From the NCBI RefSeq assembly GCF_001499905.1, contig NZ_LQIS01000007.1:80566-144565 (forward strand): a stretch of DNA of 64,000 bases, read 5' to 3'. A program made the position numbers and the translations under genes. This DNA is from Mycobacterium sp. GA-1285. GTDB taxonomy: Bacteria; Actinomycetota; Actinomycetes; Mycobacteriales; Mycobacteriaceae. This document shows, one piece after another, positions 61,446 to 64,000 of this stretch (its first letter is position 1; each line of letters begins with the position of its first letter). The notes beneath the pieces were generated by a model. That model saw only the letters and a list, made by a program, of their open reading frames with translations, searched no databases and was not told the origin of the DNA.

Positions 61446-63773
61446 ATGGCTGATTTCGGCCGCGAGCTGCTCGCGTGCGCGGTCGAAGGCACGGTCGGCG
61501 CAGGCCCGAATCCGCTGCGCCACGTCGCGGACATTCCGCCGCGCCGGGGGCAGGCGATGCGGTGGCCGTGCTGGGCCGACCCAGATGTGGTGCGGGCGTT
61601 CGTTGATCGGGGCATCGAGGCCCCGTGGTCTCATCAGCTCGCCGCCGCGGACCTCGCTCACGGTGGACGCCACGTCGTGCTGTGCACCGGCACGGCGTCG
61701 GGCAAGTCCCTTGCCTACCAGTTGCCGATATTGACAGCCCTGAAAGAAAACTCGCGGGCTCGGGCGCTGTACCTGTCGCCGACCAAAGCGCTCGGCCATG
61801 ACCAACTCCGCGCCGCGGTGGCGCTCACCGAAGCGGTGGGATTGTCCGACGTCGCGCCCTGCGCCTACGACGGCGACAGTCCCAGCGACGTGCGACGGTT
61901 CGCGCGGGAGCGGTCGCGGTGGATTTTCTCCAACCCCGACATGATCCATCTGTCATTGCTTCGCAACCACGCCCGCTGGGCCGTGTTCCTGCGCAACCTG
62001 CGCTACCTCGTCGTCGACGAATGCCATTACTACCGAGGCATTTTCGGGTCGAACGTGGCGATGGTGCTGCGCCGGTTGCTGCGGTTGTGCGCCCGATACT
62101 CGCCCGGCGGGGGCGTGCCCACCGTGATCTTCGCCAGCGCCACGACGGCCTCGCCGGCGCAGACCGCCTCCGAGTTGATCGGACAGACGGTCACCGAGGT
62201 CACCGAGGACGGCTCACCTCAGGGCGCGCGCACCGTCGCGCTGTGGGAGCCTCCGCTGCTCGACGACCTGGTGGGTGAAAACGGGGCCCCGGTAAGGCGT
62301 TCGGCGGGAGCCGAGGCCGCCAGCGTGATGGCCGACCTCGTCGCCGAGGGTGCCCGGATGCTGGCCTTCGTGCGGTCGCGGCGCGGCGCCGAACTGACCG
62401 CGCTGGGCGCGCGGGCCCGATTGCAGGACAAGGCGCCGGATCTGGCCGATCGGGTGGCTTCGTATCGCGCCGGTTATCTCTCCGAGGACCGCCGCGCGCT
62501 CGAACGTGCGCTGGCCGATGGTGAGCTGCGGGGGCTGGCGACGACGAATGCGTTGGAGTTGGGTGTCGACATCGCCGGTCTGGACGCCGTTGTCCTTGCC
62601 GGGTTCCCGGGCACCGTGACGTCCTTCTGGCAACAGGCGGGCCGCTCGGGGCGGCGAGGCCAGGGGGCGTTGATCGTGTTGATCGCCCGCGACGATCCGC
62701 TCGACACCTACCTGGTGCACCATCCGTCCGCGCTGCTGGACAAGCCGATCGAACGCGTCGTCATCGATCCGACGAACCCGTATGTCCTTGGGCCGCAACT
62801 GCTTTGTGCGGCCGCCGAGCTTCCGCTAACTGATGCCGAGGTGCGGATGTGGAACGCCGAGGGCGAGGCTGCGGCGCTCGTCGACGACGGACTGCTGCGG
62901 CGACGGGCCAACGGGTACTTCCCCACACCCGGCATGGATCCGCATCCGGCTGTCGACATTCGGGGGTCCTCTGGCGGTCAGATCGCGATCCTGGAGGCCG
63001 GCACGGGTCGCATGCTCGGCAGCACCGGTGCGGGCCAGGCACCCGCCTGTGTCCATCCCGGAGCGGTGTATCTGCACCAGGGCGAGACCTATGTCGTGGA
63101 TTCCCTCGATTTCGAAGACGGCGTGGCGTTCGTGCACGCGGACGATCCGGGTTACACGACGTCCGCGCGCGAGGTCACCGACATCGCGGTCACCGGGCAC
63201 GGCGAGCGAAAGACGTACGGCCCGGTCACCGTTGGGCTCGTCCCGGTCTCGGTGACCAACACGGTGATCGGCTATCTGCGCCGACACCTGACCGGCGAGG
63301 TGATCGACTTCGTCGAACTCGAGATGCCCACCCGCACGCTGGAGACCACGGCGGTGATGTGCACGGTCACGCCAGAGGCGTTACAGCACAACGGCATCGA
63401 TTCGCTCCGTGTGCCCGGCGCGCTTCATGCCGCAGAGCACGCGGCGATCGGGCTGCTGCCGTTGGTCGCCAGTTGCGATCGTGGCGACATCGGCGGTGTG
63501 TCGACGGCGGTCGGGCCCGTGCAGGGGCTGCCGACGATCTTCGTGTACGACGGCTACCCCGGCGGTGCGGGGTTCGCCGACCGCGGTTTTCACCGGCTCA
63601 CCACGTGGTGGGCCGCGACGGCCGATGCGATCGAGGCGTGTGAGTGCCCGGCGGGCTGCCCGTCGTGTGTGCAGTCGCCCAAGTGCGGCAACGGGAACGA
63701 TCCGCTGGACAAGGAGGGTGCGGTGCGGGTGCTGCGGTTGGTGCTGCGCGAGATGTCCGAACGCTCTTCGTGA
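61446..63773 (+). CDS. DEAD/DEAH-box helicase with DUF1998 zinc domain (MrfA/Hrq1-like)
   Basis: A 775-residue SF2 helicase corresponding to Rv3649. Walker A is GTASGKS, motif II is DECH in VVDECHYY, and motif III is SATT. Helicase-C motifs include TTNALELGVDIAGLD and QQAGRSGRRGQG. The C-terminal MZB/DUF1998 zinc site has four cysteines in CECPAGCPSC and SPKCGNGNDPLD. Bacillus MrfA of this family repairs mitomycin crosslinks, so DNA-damage repair is likely. ATG 61446 follows GGAAGGA; upstream in-frame starts are less likely because homology begins at DFGRELL. Confidence 0.93.
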   Translation: MADFGRELLACAVEGTVGAGPNPLRHVADIPPRRGQAMRWPCWADPDVVRAFVDRGIEAPWSHQLAAADLAHGGRHVVLCTGTASGKSLAYQLPILTALKENSRARALYLSPTKALGHDQLRAAVALTEAVGLSDVAPCAYDGDSPSDVRRFARERSRWIFSNPDMIHLSLLRNHARWAVFLRNLRYLVVDECHYYRGIFGSNVAMVLRRLLRLCARYSPGGGVPTVIFASATTASPAQTASELIGQTVTEVTEDGSPQGARTVALWEPPLLDDLVGENGAPVRRSAGAEAASVMADLVAEGARMLAFVRSRRGAELTALGARARLQDKAPDLADRVASYRAGYLSEDRRALERALADGELRGLATTNALELGVDIAGLDAVVLAGFPGTVTSFWQQAGRSGRRGQGALIVLIARDDPLDTYLVHHPSALLDKPIERVVIDPTNPYVLGPQLLCAAAELPLTDAEVRMWNAEGEAAALVDDGLLRRRANGYFPTPGMDPHPAVDIRGSSGGQIAILEAGTGRMLGSTGAGQAPACVHPGAVYLHQGETYVVDSLDFEDGVAFVHADDPGYTTSAREVTDIAVTGHGERKTYGPVTVGLVPVSVTNTVIGYLRRHLTGEVIDFVELEMPTRTLETTAVMCTVTPEALQHNGIDSLRVPGALHAAEHAAIGLLPLVASCDRGDIGGVSTAVGPVQGLPTIFVYDGYPGGAGFADRGFHRLTTWWAATADAIEACECPAGCPSCVQSPKCGNGNDPLDKEGAVRVLRLVLREMSERSS

Positions 63774-64000
63774 GGTGGCAGACCGTGACGATCGACCCCT
63801 CGACGATCGTCCGTCGGTCTCCGGCGAACGCCCGGTGCTGACGAAAGCTACCGCCTCCGGTGATGTTGTGGCAACCGTCGGCGAGCACCCGGGATCGCGG
63901 TCACGCGCCTCGGTAGGGTGTTCTCAGTGTCAGGGTGATGGGGCCGCTTGTTGCGGTGGTTGGATCCTGATCACCTGGTGTCTGGCTCTTAGGGTGCTTG
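63774..64000. other. Non-coding end of window with a hairpin
   Basis: GACGATCG (63787-63794) and CGATCGTC (63804-63811) form an 8-bp stem 13 bp past the helicase stop and may terminate it. The remaining about 190 bp to the window edge contains no gene I can support. The last 90 bp has slightly lower G+C and repeated TGGTG-like words. Confidence 0.45.

Noticed and set aside
63598..63888. Small minus-strand frame at the helicase 3' end
   Set aside because: Most of it is antisense to the conserved zinc domain of the helicase, and it is low-complexity Pro/Thr-rich.

Overview
The window is about 64 kb of high-GC actinobacterial chromosome. Gene content and gene order match the M. tuberculosis interval from Rv3580c (cysS) to Rv3649 (helicase), so the source is a mycobacterium. 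It lacks several blocks present in M. tuberculosis at this locus: the espACD block between ftsH and ephA, and the PE/PPE and esx genes. It carries extra environmental-type genes instead (CbtAB cobalt uptake, a molybdopterin oxidoreductase, a poly-amino-acid synthetase). This points to a free-living, probably fast-growing Mycolicibacterium. No species is named, because nothing in the sequence settles it. No insertion sequence, phage or CRISPR array was seen.

Layout. 1-6.5 kb: cysS (cut by the window edge), ispF and carD on the minus strand, then lpqE, radA and disA on the plus strand. ispD, which sits between ispF and carD in M. tuberculosis, is absent. 6.5-12 kb: carbonic anhydrase and mutY with overlapping divergent starts, a DJ-1/AraC regulator, a hydrolase, and the haem-degrading MhuD coupled to lipoprotein LpqF. 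12-13.7 kb: cbtB-cbtA-phosphatase behind a clear cobalamin riboswitch. 13.7-28.3 kb: one long run of minus-strand housekeeping genes (clpC1, lsr2, lysS, coaX, panD, panC, two conserved proteins, the folate operon folE-folP-folB-folK, ftsH) in which many genes overlap by a few bases. 28.5-31.2 kb: ephA, an MDR dehydrogenase and lpqG. 31.2-37.5 kb: molybdopterin oxidoreductase, hpt, tilS, a zincin and dacB on the minus strand. 37.6-42 kb: ppa, a degenerate UraD-like protein and a large cyclase/ATPase/LuxR regulator. 42-44.4 kb: a pair of small secreted proteins, then terC with a candidate manganese riboswitch. 44.5-54.2 kb: an epsilon-poly-lysine-synthetase-type enzyme translationally coupled to an M1 peptidase and a flippase-like membrane protein, followed by galE, a GT-C-like membrane protein and a CMD protein. 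54.2-64 kb: tRNA-Thr(CGU), holB, a membrane adenylate cyclase, topA, a conserved protein, cspA and an MrfA-like helicase.

Working together: coenzyme A supply (panC, panD, coaX) and folate supply (folE, folP, folB, folK) are encoded side by side. RadA/DisA, MutY, TilS, HolB, TopA and the helicase serve genome and RNA maintenance. Two riboswitches make metal and cofactor status (B12/cobalt and, probably, manganese) inputs to local transport genes. The most distinctive system is the Pls-type synthetase with its GTGA-coupled M1 metallopeptidase. It looks like a synthesis-plus-turnover pair for a cationic poly-amino acid, encoded next to surface glycan genes.
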